A program made the position numbers and the translations under genes. Shown here one piece after another: positions 49,381-61,124 of a stretch of 64,000 nt of DNA (its first letter is position 1; every line of letters begins with the position of its first letter). The notes below the pieces were generated by a model. The model made no database searches, had not been told where the DNA came from, and saw only the letters and a list, made by a program, of their open reading frames with translations. This stretch comes from Pegea sp. RAD2-039 (lineage: Eukaryota > Chordata > Thaliacea > Salpida > Salpidae): the NCBI GenBank assembly GCA_034620365.1, contig JAQGEQ010000003.1, positions 992,001-1,056,000 of the forward strand. The letters run 5' to 3'.

Positions 49381-52260
49381 GGTCTGAAAAAGTTTATGTA
49401 CTTCTTTTAAGGACGTCCGTTTTGTAAGAAAATATTGTCATGAGGTAATAGTTTAATTAAAGTTTAATAAGATTTCCTAAAGCGATAGCTTTTAATGAAA
49501 TTTTTTACCTAAATAAATGAATAAATATCCTGAATAAATCAAGAAACATTTAATGATATGTTGCTATTAAAAGGTTAATACATTTAAGAACTGAATTTTC
49601 AATCAAATTTGTTCATTTACAGTGTAAGCAAAATAAGCAAAAGAAAAATTATCATTGTCATTGTCTTGACTTGTTTTATAAAATTCAAAATATAAATCAT
49701 CAAAGCAAACAATATTAATTGAAAAAATAATTTACTTTTACAATATGTCAAAAAATAATTTTCTGAATGATTTGTAAAACAGGTAAAAATATCAGCAAAA
49801 GCAATTATGATGGTTTTAGTAAATGTCAATCTTGTAAAAATTATAGTATTACTATATTAAGAAAAGTAATTTTCTTGTTTTTGTGATAAGTTGATAAAAC
49901 TCAAGAATGAATTATTTTTGCTATGTTTTTGATTTGATTAGAATCTTTAATTTATACTATCTAAAGATCTGTCTTAAAACACCAATATATAGATTAAATA
50001 AACTCTTGTTTGTTTGTACGCAGCATTTCTTGAAACCGTATTCAAGTTACAGCAGTTATTACCAAACAACATTTATGAAGTAAGTCTATTCTTTGTTCAA
50101 TTACAAGTTTTCTTAATTTAAAACTTTCTTTACATATCACAAATACTTCAGAATAGATCAACCTTCAAAAGTTTGCATAAAGGTCAGAGCTTGACAAATG
50201 ATATTTTTATTTGAAGGTATGTTTGTCTTCATATTATTTGTAATCTCTACTACGCTTTTATTAGATCAATAAACCTCTGCTGGAAAGATCTCTTAATATC
50301 TTTCAATAGATTGTTCAATTACAATATACCCAAATTCATTCTGCTAACTGAACTTAGATCTAAAGGGTTTATTTCTCTATTGTTTACCATATTGACGCAT
50401 ATCAATAACCTGCTTCGTATATTGTACGCTAATCTTTTAATTTTGAATATTATGAAATGACTGATGGTAACAACAGTGCAAATTATAAATTATGTTAAAT
50501 TGTTAACATTATTTATACTTTTTCAGAAGATAAGATGTCGGATAAGAAACTAATGATAGGTATTTGAGGTTTTTATATTTTATTTACAAGTACTTGGCTA
50601 TAGAATCGTTTGAATAGATGGTCCTTTGTGTTTGCAGATTAGACAGAAAGCCAACAATAGACTAAAGAAATGAGGAGACACACTAAAACTAAACTTTCAT
50701 TTTTTTATTTTGTTTGAAGTTTCAGTCGATGACATGGTTTCATGCTGTTGAAAAAAGTTCTTTTGAAAAAACTATATAAATAAATTCTTCAAAAATAATT
50801 TTGTTAAATTTTATAATTTACATTCTATAAGGAAAAATCTGATTGCAGATTTACAATTATTATACAAAATGTTTTAAATAAATACTTAAGAGTTTTCTTT
50901 CATCTTAAACCAACAGTCGAAGATATGTAAATTAAATTTGTTAATCGTCATATCAAAAGCTTAGTTGATACATCAAGATTAATTTCTAAATTGATTTAAT
51001 ATGTCTAACGCTCGTAATAAAGACCATAAATCAGTAGTTTAACATCGCACTTTTTTGGCAGTGACTTTTATATGGCAGTAAAGTTAGTTTATTAATTACT
51101 ACATAACGTAAGAATAAGGTGTTTGTAATTGCTAAACTGTTTCATGTTTTTCAGACGAATCAGTATTTTGGCAGCTAATGCCGAATATCAATTACTGAGT
51201 TCTCTTATGTAAAAGTAGACTGCTAAGTCATGTTGAAGATGTACTTGAAAACCCGTGAACAAAGTTTATTTGGTAGATGCATCATCTGTAACGCAATAGT
51301 AGATGGTTAAATGTTCTTGGTAATAAATCAATAAGTGGTTTTAGTTAGTTTGAAAGAGAAATGTTATAAACAAATGATAAAAATAAAGAATTAAATATAT
51401 TTCATCTTTAATGCTTATTAGAGCGTTTTGAATTTGAATTGAGTATATACGAAGTAAGCCAAAAAAGGCTTAAGTAAAGTTTTATTATGTTTTTGTATCT
51501 ATTATCTCTACATAATCTGATATGAAAATATTTTAAAACTAAGGTTACCCACAATGCTGATGAATATTTGGATTTGTTCATCTATCTGCTGACTATTTGT
51601 ACAAATGTTAAGACTCATAAATAAAATTCTGTACTTTAAAAGTCTTGAAAACATTTGTCATCAATGAAAACATCAAAAAAGAATTTATGACAGAAGAAAG
51701 ATGAAGTGACAATTTAAAAGTTTGTTTTGGCTTTTAAAATATCCATCATTCACCACGAAGGTGTCCATTTCGGGCTTTTACATCAACAAGACCTCGATTT
51801 CAACATTTGCGCTACAAAAGTACTTTCAACCATTTCAACTGAGTAATTTAAACTCTAATATTTTCAAAGTGTTTAAGAGACACTTAAATAAGAGGAAAAG
51901 ATGATATTTTCATATTTAATATTGTTGATATTACTGTCAAAAGATTTTTCAACCATTGAAATGATAAAAAAAGATAAACAGGAAAAAAATTATCAGACAA
52001 TTGACCACAGAGCATTTATTTAGAAGTCCTTGAAGCAACATAAGGGTCATTATATAGTCACGTATTAAATAGTTTTGTGTTTGATTCATGGCATCAATTA
52101 ATCATTTACATGGCGTATTCGACAACGATGACATAAGCATCTACAACATTGCTTTTGTTCAACAACATTCTTTTGTTGTGAGGTAGACTTGATTGCAACC
52201 TTACGTAGCTGAATCGGTAGTCGAATCGTGCTTCACTGTAGAGATTTTTCAGTTTTTTAG

Positions 52261-52268
52261 TGACGTCA
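52261..52268. promoter_or_regulatory. Consensus CRE/ATF site TGACGTCA
   Basis: Full palindromic CRE in the context TTTTTTAGTGACGTCATGAA, within a modest GC-richer island. Function is not shown. Confidence 0.3.
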
Positions 52269-53863
52269 TGAAATCATACAGCGCGTTTAGTATACCAAAT
52301 TCTTTTTCTGTTAAAAATTTATTATTTAGAGTGAACAAAGCTGTTTTGAGTTTCATTCAAATGTTCATCAAAATTCTTTAAACTATTAACTTTTAATCGG
52401 ATTCTTTACTAAACTAAAGTAATTTTAGAGTTGCATCTCTACTTTTTAAGTTAATATTTTAGTTGAAACAACATTTCTTGATTAAAATACAGTGGGTTAC
52501 CTCCATGACAAAATTAGACACATTTACAAACACTTAATCAATGCTGAAGTTGATTTCAACTTCCTCTAAGCTGTTAATTGATGGTAAACTGATCAAGTAT
52601 TTATAGCTGATTAAAAACTGTTTCTTTAACTCACTCGTGATAATGAGAAATATTATCATTAGACTTTATTCTAAGAAGCTTTATTACCAAAAGTATTTTT
52701 AATTTCCATTAAATAAAGCTGTTCTAATGACGCTAAAGTAAATCAATACCATACAGTTAATGTTTAAATTGGCAAGACTTGCGTATTTAGTTTCGAAAAT
52801 ATGTTTATTCTTAGATTAGTATGATTTTCAGCCTAATACTTACTGATAAACATATCAATAAATTTCTTAAGAAAATGTTCTCAGTGTTTGATCAATAATA
52901 GAGAAATTTGTCAAAAATTGTAAATGGTTAAACTTTAACTTGAATAAATTAAGATGATTATTTTAAAGTTAGCAGTAGAAATATATTTCAAGATTACTGT
53001 TTTATTTTTGTAAATGAAATTGTTATTTTCAGATATATACTCATTCATATGGTATAGAGTACAATGTCTGTGAAATAACGTTTGAAATACTACTTTACAA
53101 GATATTATTAGAACATTTTTAGTCTTGAGATCTCTTCAAAATATGTTTTAAAATTACATGGAAACTTTGTAATAACTTTAAATGATTGATTCTTCCTTTA
53201 TTCAAGATAACCAACTCATAAAAGCGTTCTTTAGTTTTATTCACTATATTTATTGTCTTACTTTCGTTTGATTAATAATAGATAAATAATAAGTCTACTA
53301 TTTTCATTTGTGTACTGTTTAAAATAGTTCAAAAGTTTATTTATTATTTATATCTATTTATATCTGTTAAGTAAATCTTAAAATAAGAGAAGAATTTTAC
53401 TATAACCAATAATTTCTTTCTGATTTATACTGACTGTAAATCGTTGAGTATTAATCATAATCAAACTTTGAAAATTTCTTCAATCTTTTAGAATTTATTA
53501 CTTTAATCAATCTTTCACTTTAAATATAATAACTTTAATTAAAATTTATTAGATCAAATGTCTATTTGTTTTCTATTTATTAAAGGTTCAACTTGTTATC
53601 AGCACAATTATAAATGAATCATATTTGAAAAAGTAAAACTAAAATATTTTGTAACTCATTTATCAAATATTTAATCCTAATAGACGCGACAGGTTAAAAG
53701 CCTCTCTGAGAGATAAATTGTTTTTCAGTAATGCACCTTCTTAAAAAGAACTAATTTTTAGATTTATCTTACGAAAAGTAAATATACTTTGTATGCCTTC
53801 TAAAAAAACAAAGATAGTATGAAAATTATTGCTAACAAATATGTTTTAGATTGTACCTAATGA

Positions 53864-53887
53864 AACATGCAACATTAGTTGCATGTT
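53864..53887. repeat. Perfect 10-bp inverted repeat with 4-nt loop
   Basis: AACATGCAAC, then ATTA, then GTTGCATGTT. The arms are fully complementary and contain ATGCAA/TTGCAT. It could form a hairpin or represent two facing POU-octamer-like or homeodomain half-sites. Confidence 0.6.
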
Positions 53888-56619
53888 ATCTGGTGGTATA
53901 CTTTGTAATCATTAAAAATCAAATTAAGAAACATCAAAACTTTTGATAAATATCTTTTAAAATTTCAAAGATTGTAATCTTAAATGACATCAACATTACT
54001 AAAAATTAAAGTTAGCGGAATATTAAAACTTTTATGTTAAAGCTATTAGGCATTCTGAAAAATAACTTTTTTTAAATTCAGTAAAACATCAGCATTTAAA
54101 AAAACTAATACAAGTTTACTGACGATTTTAAGCTAAGCATTTTCAGCTTTCATTTTTAGTTGTAAAAAGATGAATGGCAGAATGAATAATGATTTATCTA
54201 AAAGATGTTAAGTTTAATAGTGTAGGCGCCAGCCAGAGCCTTACTGAATACTGACTGAGCACATCTTTTGTTAGGTAACTGTATTTCAATCTTTGGGAAG
54301 AATTTTTCGAGCAATCACTCAACCTTTTTTATCTGAAGTATCTTTAACGGATGGCTAATTCATCATGTGTGAAAAAGTCAAAAATTTCCTATTTAGTTTC
54401 TAAAGTTCAACAAACTTCGTATAAAGTCATTTAGATTATGAAGATTTAATCAGCTTTGGTTGAGAGTTGAAATAAATTCGTTTTTTGACGTTTGGAAATG
54501 TGATGCATCATATTCTTAAGAGATATTTATCATGTGACGTTGAAAAGTACGTAATGTTGTTTAGAAAAAAAAATAAGTTTCAATATTTCTAAACTTACAC
54601 AAAATCTGAGCTTTTATTAATGCTTATAGTTATCTAGGTGGAACATTATACATTAGTAGTTTTTATTTCTAAATTAAATGCAAATTTCTGATTTTTTTTT
54701 GCTTGTCAATCATTCAATCTGATAATTCAAGGAATATTTCTAAAAGTTGATTTTCAAAATCATGAATAATAGCTTAGGTTACTACTTATACTAGTTATAA
54801 CAAATTCTGTATTTTCCATTTATCTTATAAGTGATTAAGGACTGTTTTAAAGAGCTGATGAAGTCTGTCAAACATTAATCTGATTAAACTCTTAAAAAAA
54901 ATAAAATTAGGTGCAGTAATTGTAAGGGCATACTTTAAAGGACTCCGTTTGATTACTATAAAACTTCAAGATAAACTTCTGATAACTCTCTTTACTTTTT
55001 CAACAGCGTGTTGATTGAAATCATGATTAGATGAAGCGTTTGAATTCATTATTTGAAACTCAAGTAATACTTTTGGTTTTTTCTGGATATTCAAGAATGC
55101 TTCAAAAGTATAAAAAAGGTTAGAGACTGTATTATGCACTTTTTAATACAAAAGCCACAACTATGCTTTTATTCAAGCTATGAAAAGTGCATTGTGCAAT
55201 CATCAATTGAAAACTACCAAAAGATTAAGTTAACAGACTTGTTTAAATACAAAAATTCGTGATTAGCTCTATAGTAAGTCTACTTTTATACAAAGTTATG
55301 GCGATCTTATTAAAAATTGTTTAAACTTGCTCTAAGGTTTTTAATAAAAATTTTAGGTTCTGATTCAGCATATTATAGCATTAAAACTGTTGAGCAAAAG
55401 TTATCAAAAAATGATAAGATTTTAAAGAGCCTACGAAAATACTTTTATAAACATATACTTATTCTAAACATAAAACATTAACTTAAACTTAACCGTTATT
55501 TTTATCTTTAAATTTGAGTGGCTGTTTTAGTTTATTAAATTAAAAGTAACAAAATATTATGTTCTATGAATTATGAATATCTCGTATATTTATGTTTACA
55601 TTATATAATTTAAATAAGAAGTTTTGCTTTTATTTACAGCAAAAGTGAAAACCTGGAATTAAAAGGAAATTTTCTCTTAAGCAACACCCTAGCTGATTTA
55701 AATTAATTTTCTTAAAATATCTTTAAAAACTAGGAAATGTAATCTTAAACTTTTGATGACAGAAAAGTGCAAATTTCGTTTTGTTCAAAAAAAATTTTAA
55801 GATTGTGGCTTTTTACAATTACATGCTATAAGAGTAACTAATAAAATAAGACAAAGTTTAAATTTATTTTAGCTTTAAAATATAAAAAATGTAATGATTA
55901 AAAGATTCTTTGTTTCATTTTGAATAAATTTAATAACAATTTAATAAAAAGTTTTAGATTTATTTATGGTCTATATAAAATTTTTATGTATTTTTGCTTT
56001 ATTTATTGTCATACTAAATTGTTAAAAATATAGACATTTTAAGTCCTAATTTTAGTCAATATTTAACCACCTTTGTCTGTATTTTGTAACAAATATAATA
56101 TTTTATATAACAATATAAGCAAAAAATTGATAACGAATTTAAAGTTTTCAAGCAGAGGAGATAAAATAAACACTCTTCACAGTATTTTTTATTTAAAGTT
56201 TACATTTTAACAAAGAACAAAGTAATAATTTACAAAACCACATGATGGTAGTTTACTTATAAATCACATAATTTAGAATATTCTTCGAAGCCATTTTTAT
56301 CAGTTTTTTTATTGTAACTGGTCTAAATTATAATAGAAAAAAGTATAATAGAAAATTATAAATCAATTCAAGGATTTTCTATAAGCTAATCATATATGTA
56401 AGTATTACACATCTTTTTATTTTCTCTATGTTTATTTTACTACTGTTTGTATTTACTTAAATTCTGGGGTTTTCAATCATTCAAGCTCTTGTGATTAAAC
56501 CTTTTTTGTTAAAAGTATTAAAAAAGTTTTCCTTTGACTGAAATTTTCATTGGTAATTCAAAAAAGGAAACACTACAATTGAAATATAAATCCAAACTGA
56601 TGATTGATATAAGTTAAAG

Positions 56620-57111
56620 AGACATTTTCTGTCGGGGTGCGATGATCTGTATCCACTAAAAGAGCTTTAAAGCAACGACCTCTTTGATTGATGAGTATGT
56701 TATTTCCAAAGTTTTCTTTAATGTTACAGACGACTGCTGTAACGAGGCAGACTTTTATAAGAGATGAAATATCATCGGCTTTTCAATGATAAGTTTTTTG
56801 TTGAATGAAAGCTCGCTGTGCTTGAGGTTTTTTACCATTTCTATTTATTTGAGCTTTTTGTATAAAAATCAAATCAAGTATTTTCGTTTAAAGATTTCAT
56901 TACACGCTTAATAAATGTTAAATATTTATTCAAACAAGCTTAACTTCAGAACTTTGTATTTAAACTATAGATAGCTTATCATATATTTAATAAATTATAA
57001 CAAAAGGTACAACAATCACTAAAGTACTTCACCCGAAAAGCGTTCTTTTTTCTTGAAAGGTTTTAGCTTCAATGTCTTTATTCATTTAAAAAGTATTTTC
57101 TCCTAAGTCAC
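56620..57111. promoter_or_regulatory. GC-richer island then AT-rich spacer
   Basis: 56.63-56.77 kb is GC-richer (GTCGGGGTGCGATGATC, then CAACGACCTC and GACGACTGCTGTAACGAGGC) with no sustained frame. The rest up to 57111 is ordinary A/T-rich sequence. Candidate regulatory island by composition only. Confidence 0.22.
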
Positions 57112-57294
57112 ATGACTAAAACTGATTTTAACCATGCTGAACAAAATCATTCAACACTCAAATCAAATTGTTTACTTCTCGCTGACGTAATCTCATCAGC
57201 AGCCGTTGACAGAAACTCTTCGATTTTAGGGGCTTTTCCGTTTTTTTCGAGCGTCAATACAATCTACAACAATCCTTTTGAAGGATTTCAGTAA
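57112..57294 (+). CDS. Candidate 60-residue small ORF, unidentified
   Basis: The frame runs ATG to TAA with a genuine ATG start and mixed, coding-like codons (CTC GCT GAC GTA, GTC AAT ACA ATC TAC AAC). 57181-57240 is clearly GC-richer than the surroundings. The peptide runs MTKTDFNHAEQNHST, then SNCLLLADVISSAAVDRNSS, then a hydrophobic/aromatic end FPFFSSVN...NPFEGFQ. The stop is overlapped by TTTCAGTAATAAAG, which contains an AATAAA, so transcript structure is unclear. I do not recognise the family. A chance frame over a regulatory island is the main alternative; it also holds a CRE-like TGACGTAA. Confidence 0.28.
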   Translation: MTKTDFNHAEQNHSTLKSNCLLLADVISSAAVDRNSSILGAFPFFSSVNTIYNNPFEGFQ

Positions 57295-60200
57295 TAAAGA
57301 AATAGCGCAGAGCACTGTGTTGACGTCGCAATACTTATTTGTAAGCATACCTAGAATAAGTGACAGCCAACAAAAAACAACCCTTTCAATCTAATAGTAA
57401 ACCGCTTTCAATGACATTGTACTGAAAAGTACGGTAATTTAAAGCTGTCATCTGCTTGAAATTAATTCATAAGAAATAAAACATTGAAATAAAACCCATA
57501 AATGTGTTTCACGCCGAAATTATTTAACCTCGCGATTGTATAAATTTCTTTTTAATCTTTATTACTCATTTGAAAATTTAATAATATTTTATGATAAATT
57601 ATCAAATGGTTTGTGTCGATTTTTTATTTCTTAAAAATCATATTTTCAATTCAGCAAAGTCTATTAACAAAAAACAAGTTTTTATTGTACAAAGCAATTG
57701 TATGATATAAAGATAACCTATAATCTTATTAAAAAAGCAGCTTTCTTATGTGAAGACTATAAGATTGTAGATAGAAGTTGAAATTTTTGAAACGGCTATC
57801 GCTATTTTCTTTTTTTATAATCTGTAGATCAATTTTAGCTTAAACTAAACCTTTCATTATTTTTCAAAATTCATGTTGAAAGAAAATGATGCTTAATAAT
57901 TTGTTTAAAAATAAGTGATACAAGCTCAGGGATTTTTTTTAATAATTTTGATCGAAGCTCCCTTGAAACGTTTATCAAACATTTAATTTATTTCAAACTC
58001 TTAAAACGTGTGTGAAAAAGCTATACAAGAATTTTTTTTATTGAAAAAATTTTGATAAAATGCTGATAAACTTATTAATCTTAAAAAATTTAAGAGAGGT
58101 TATTTTAAAGAATATTGATAATATTGAAAAATTGATTTTCAGAAGAAGGATCAAAAGTAACTTTAACATAAATTGATTTGCCTAGAATGATTTTATTTAA
58201 GACTTTAATTCATTTTTAAATTATTAATTAAAACATATAGTATCAATGCTACTCTAGATGATTCATAAATAATAATCTAGTTATTTGATTCTTATAATGA
58301 TTTATTTTGATATAATTTCTTACTGCCTACACTTATTTTTATGAGTCACTACTGTTTTTTTTGTAATATGTAAATTCAGAGATATTAAACTTTAGTTTCA
58401 TGAAGCAATTTAAAACTAATTTGTAGCCTAAATTCTACCTGAGATAATAATTTTTATTTGATCTTTACTTATATCATTGCTATATATAAACACTTTATGA
58501 TTTTTAAAGAAAAATAATATTTTCTAAACTACCTGTTTGAAATTTAATTACAGTAAAAAGGTTCTATAATAGCAATTTAAGAAGTATTTTTAACTTCATA
58601 TCAATATTTGAAAATATTAACTGAAAACTGTAAAAAGAATATATAGAACTATTTTGTTTTTCAATAAAATATTTGCTCCAATTTATAGAATGATCAGTTT
58701 TCTATTTTTCAAGTGACTTAAATTTGAGATCTGTTGTTTTTTTCATATAATCAAGTTGCTTTCGAAGTTATTTGAAACGAAACAACAATTGCTTTTAAGA
58801 ATAAAACTTAAAACGTCTTGATTTTAAAACATGTTTTCATAAGAGCTTAATCGGATTACAATTTGACAGATAATTAAGTTTAAATTAAAAATATTTTCAA
58901 AGGCTTATTTAAACTAATATAAAAGGAGTAGTAATTTATTTTTAAAAACTAATTTATTTTGACAAGGCTTTAGATATAAATCAAATTTGACTTTAATTTT
59001 AAAAGTTTTTTTTAGTTAGTTTCTTAATTACTTTTAATAACTCTATTTTAAATTGGAGTAATTTTAGTTTACTTTTTTTAAAAGGGGAATTTTATAGATT
59101 TAATTTATTAAAAGAAGCTAGTTCATTTGCTATTTTAGTACAACCAAACTTTTAAAACAAGTTTCCTGAGTATACAGTGTTGATAAAGTCAAGAATTTAC
59201 TCAAAATTGTTTAAAAAGGCAAGCAGTCCTATTTTATAAAAAGAAAATATATAAGATTGCAAATAATTCCATTTGATTATACTTAAATTATTAGCTCATT
59301 TTCCAAAATTGTTGTCAGATAACTTGTTCAAGAAGCAACATATTATAATACAATCAATAAACTTATAATTCTTTTAAGAGACATCTTTAAGATCTTATAC
59401 GTTCTACTTTTATAAACTTGTAAAAATTGTAAATCTTTAAAATGAATGTTTTACTAATTATATAGTCTATAAAATATTTTTCTTGAACTCATTTACTAAT
59501 TTTATGCCTAATTCTAAAATAAAAACTATTTCTTATAAAACTAGCTGTCAAACAATTTGGTAAAATAAATTAGCAAGACATTATGATTTTCAGATAATGA
59601 TAATTGTCAAACAAATTGTCTAGTTGTTACCTATTCTATAATGTTTTTAACTATTAAAAGGCCAGTAAATAAGAAAATAATTTGTAGATAGGACTTTGCT
59701 GTTAATGATGATGATTATAATGATATGATAAAAATTACATTTATACTCAGTTTATAAATAACAAAGAATTTGTTTTTATTCCCTTGAAGTAGCTCTTTAG
59801 GTCTAAGATTTTGTACTGTAATCAAGAGAGGTCACTGATGTTTGTATTAGGACTTACTAATAGTTCTATAAATCAGTGAGAATGTGGTACAATGTTTTGA
59901 TAATAATCTTAAAATTAGATAAAAGTCTTCAAATTATTTCAGCTACAATTAATCATTAATATCACATTTGAGTTTTAGCTCAATGGTTTATGTAATAAAG
60001 ATAGTGTTGTTGACTATTGTACAAACTTCCACTTTAGTCATATGTTATTTCCCAAGATACTACAATCTTACATTTAGTGGCTTTTTTTTTCGTTGTTCCT
60101 TGACTAAAATCTAACATCTAATGCAACAATATTTATAATCATATGTTTTTTTTTCACTCTTGGGAATATAGCTTAATTTTTAGTAGTAGAAACTCATCCA

Positions 60201-60386
60201 TCATTTGGCTAAAAACACAAATTTATCTTTAGTATTAAAACTTTTTCTGTTATTAAGAATTCATTAAAACCAACAAGGCGTTAAAATCAATAGTTAACTT
60301 TCTATGATAAATACAAGATAAGATTACATTGTGAGACTAACAAATTTACTAATACAGGAAAATTAGTTCTCTATTTTTTACCAATA
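57295..60386. other. AT-rich gene-free stretch
   Basis: Nothing supportable. A near-CRE TGACGTCG lies near 57322. 58.0-59.5 kb is among the most A/T-rich parts of the window. Confidence 0.55.
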
Positions 60387-60405
60387 TTTATTTTTTTTAT
60401 TTATT
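60387..60405 (-). terminator. Triple AATAAA on minus strand
   Basis: AATAAA at 60405-60400, 60401-60396 and 60392-60387 on the minus strand. They lie about 195 nt downstream of a minus-strand TAA at 60601-60599 that ends an exon-like frame. Such signals are frequent in AT-rich DNA, so on their own they prove little. Confidence 0.25.
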
Positions 60406-60598
60406 ACAATAAACACAAATGAAGGTGCCTGAAGAGAAGACCTCTTGCTAACAGACATTCTCACAAACAATACTATATGATTGTAAATATTATATAATTC
60501 TATATAACACATAGCATTTCATAAATCCCAATACAATATAATAGTAAATAATTACATAGAACGTTAAAAGTACAAAAAAAGGGAAAAAGAATCATAGT

Positions 60599-60694
60599 TT
60601 AGAAATGACAATTGAAGCAATCATCCAGCGGTTCTTCTACCTGAACACCAAGAGAGATTTTGACATTACAGCCGACAATCAACTCAATATAGAA
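60599..60694. other. Exon-like block open on both strands
   Basis: On the minus strand, an AG at 60684-60683 is followed by 27 codons to TAA (LIVGCNVKISLGVQVEEP, then LDDCFNCHF). On the plus strand, ATG at 60605 opens 30 codons (MTIEAIIQRFFYLNTKRDFD, then ITADNQLNIE) ending at a donor-like GAA|GTATGC. GC is well above background. I cannot join either reading in frame to the neighbouring open block at 60.8-61.1 kb, so the strand is undecided and neither peptide is recognised. Confidence 0.25.
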
Positions 60695-60821
60695 GTATGC
60701 ATTATAAATTTTGTTTAATTTTTTCTAATCATGATCTAATTTTTCTACTTAGCAGATTATATAACTAACCAGTGATCTAAACTTTTTATAAAAAAACGAG
60801 TAGAAGGACTTCGATTCTCTA

Positions 60822-61124
60822 GTGAATGACAACATTTCCAAGAGACGCAAAACTCCAGATTTAAAGCTGGAGTTTGAGCCTCGTAGGCAGTTCGTCATTG
60901 TACTTCGTAGCGTTCTGGCAGCTCCTGTGACGCCAGCCAGGCGTAGCTGCATCAATCCGTCTGTTTCGCTGCATACTTTGTTGGTGTGGAGAGTGGAATC
61001 TTACTGCATGGGTAGCAACTGGGTTTTAATAGTTCTTCCCCAGTTTACAACATGGCCGTTTTCGGCCAAAGCTGGCCATTTCTTCTTTATCATGTCCACC
61101 ATAAAGAAAGTTTGGATGAAATAA
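60822..61124 (+). CDS. Open frame over GC-rich relic, strand uncertain
   Basis: This is a plus frame of 100 codons, beginning at GTG (no early ATG). It starts NDNISKRRKTPDLKLEFEPR and continues through a basic/hydrophobic middle to KKVWMK before TAA. The minus strand is also partly open: ATG at 61102 gives MVDMIKKKWPALAENGHVVN and more, up to a consensus-like donor CA|GTAAGA at 61005. Its 3' part is homologous to the relic at 49.33 kb, in which both readings are broken. It is most simply a fragment of a mobile element or a retro-copy. Neither strand's peptide matches a family I recognise. Confidence 0.2.
   Translation: MNDNISKRRKTPDLKLEFEPRRQFVIVLRSVLAAPVTPARRSCINPSVSLHTLLVWRVESYCMGSNWVLIVLPQFTTWPFSAKAGHFFFIMSTIKKVWMK
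61034..61092. repeat. Dispersed repeat copy A
   Basis: Direct-orientation homologue of 49322-49380, with 28 of 35 identities in the best part (61045-61079). The differences are spread over all codon positions in either reading frame, which suits neutral decay of a repeat more than two conserved coding copies. Confidence 0.5.

Larger units (their letters stand above)
49381..56619. other. AT-rich gene-free stretch
   Basis: No coding region is supported. Items inside: a CRE at 52261-52268 within a small GC-richer island (52.15-52.30 kb), a hairpin at 53864-53887, and GGCGCC at 54225-54230. The open frames 51722-51904 and 52193-52381 (plus) show no family; the latter starts with TTG directly after a TGA. 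Confidence 0.5.

Noticed and set aside
52193-52381. 62-codon plus frame containing a CRE
   Set aside because: It starts with TTG right after a TGA, lacks an acceptor, and its GC bias is confined to the island. A regulatory patch is the simpler reading.
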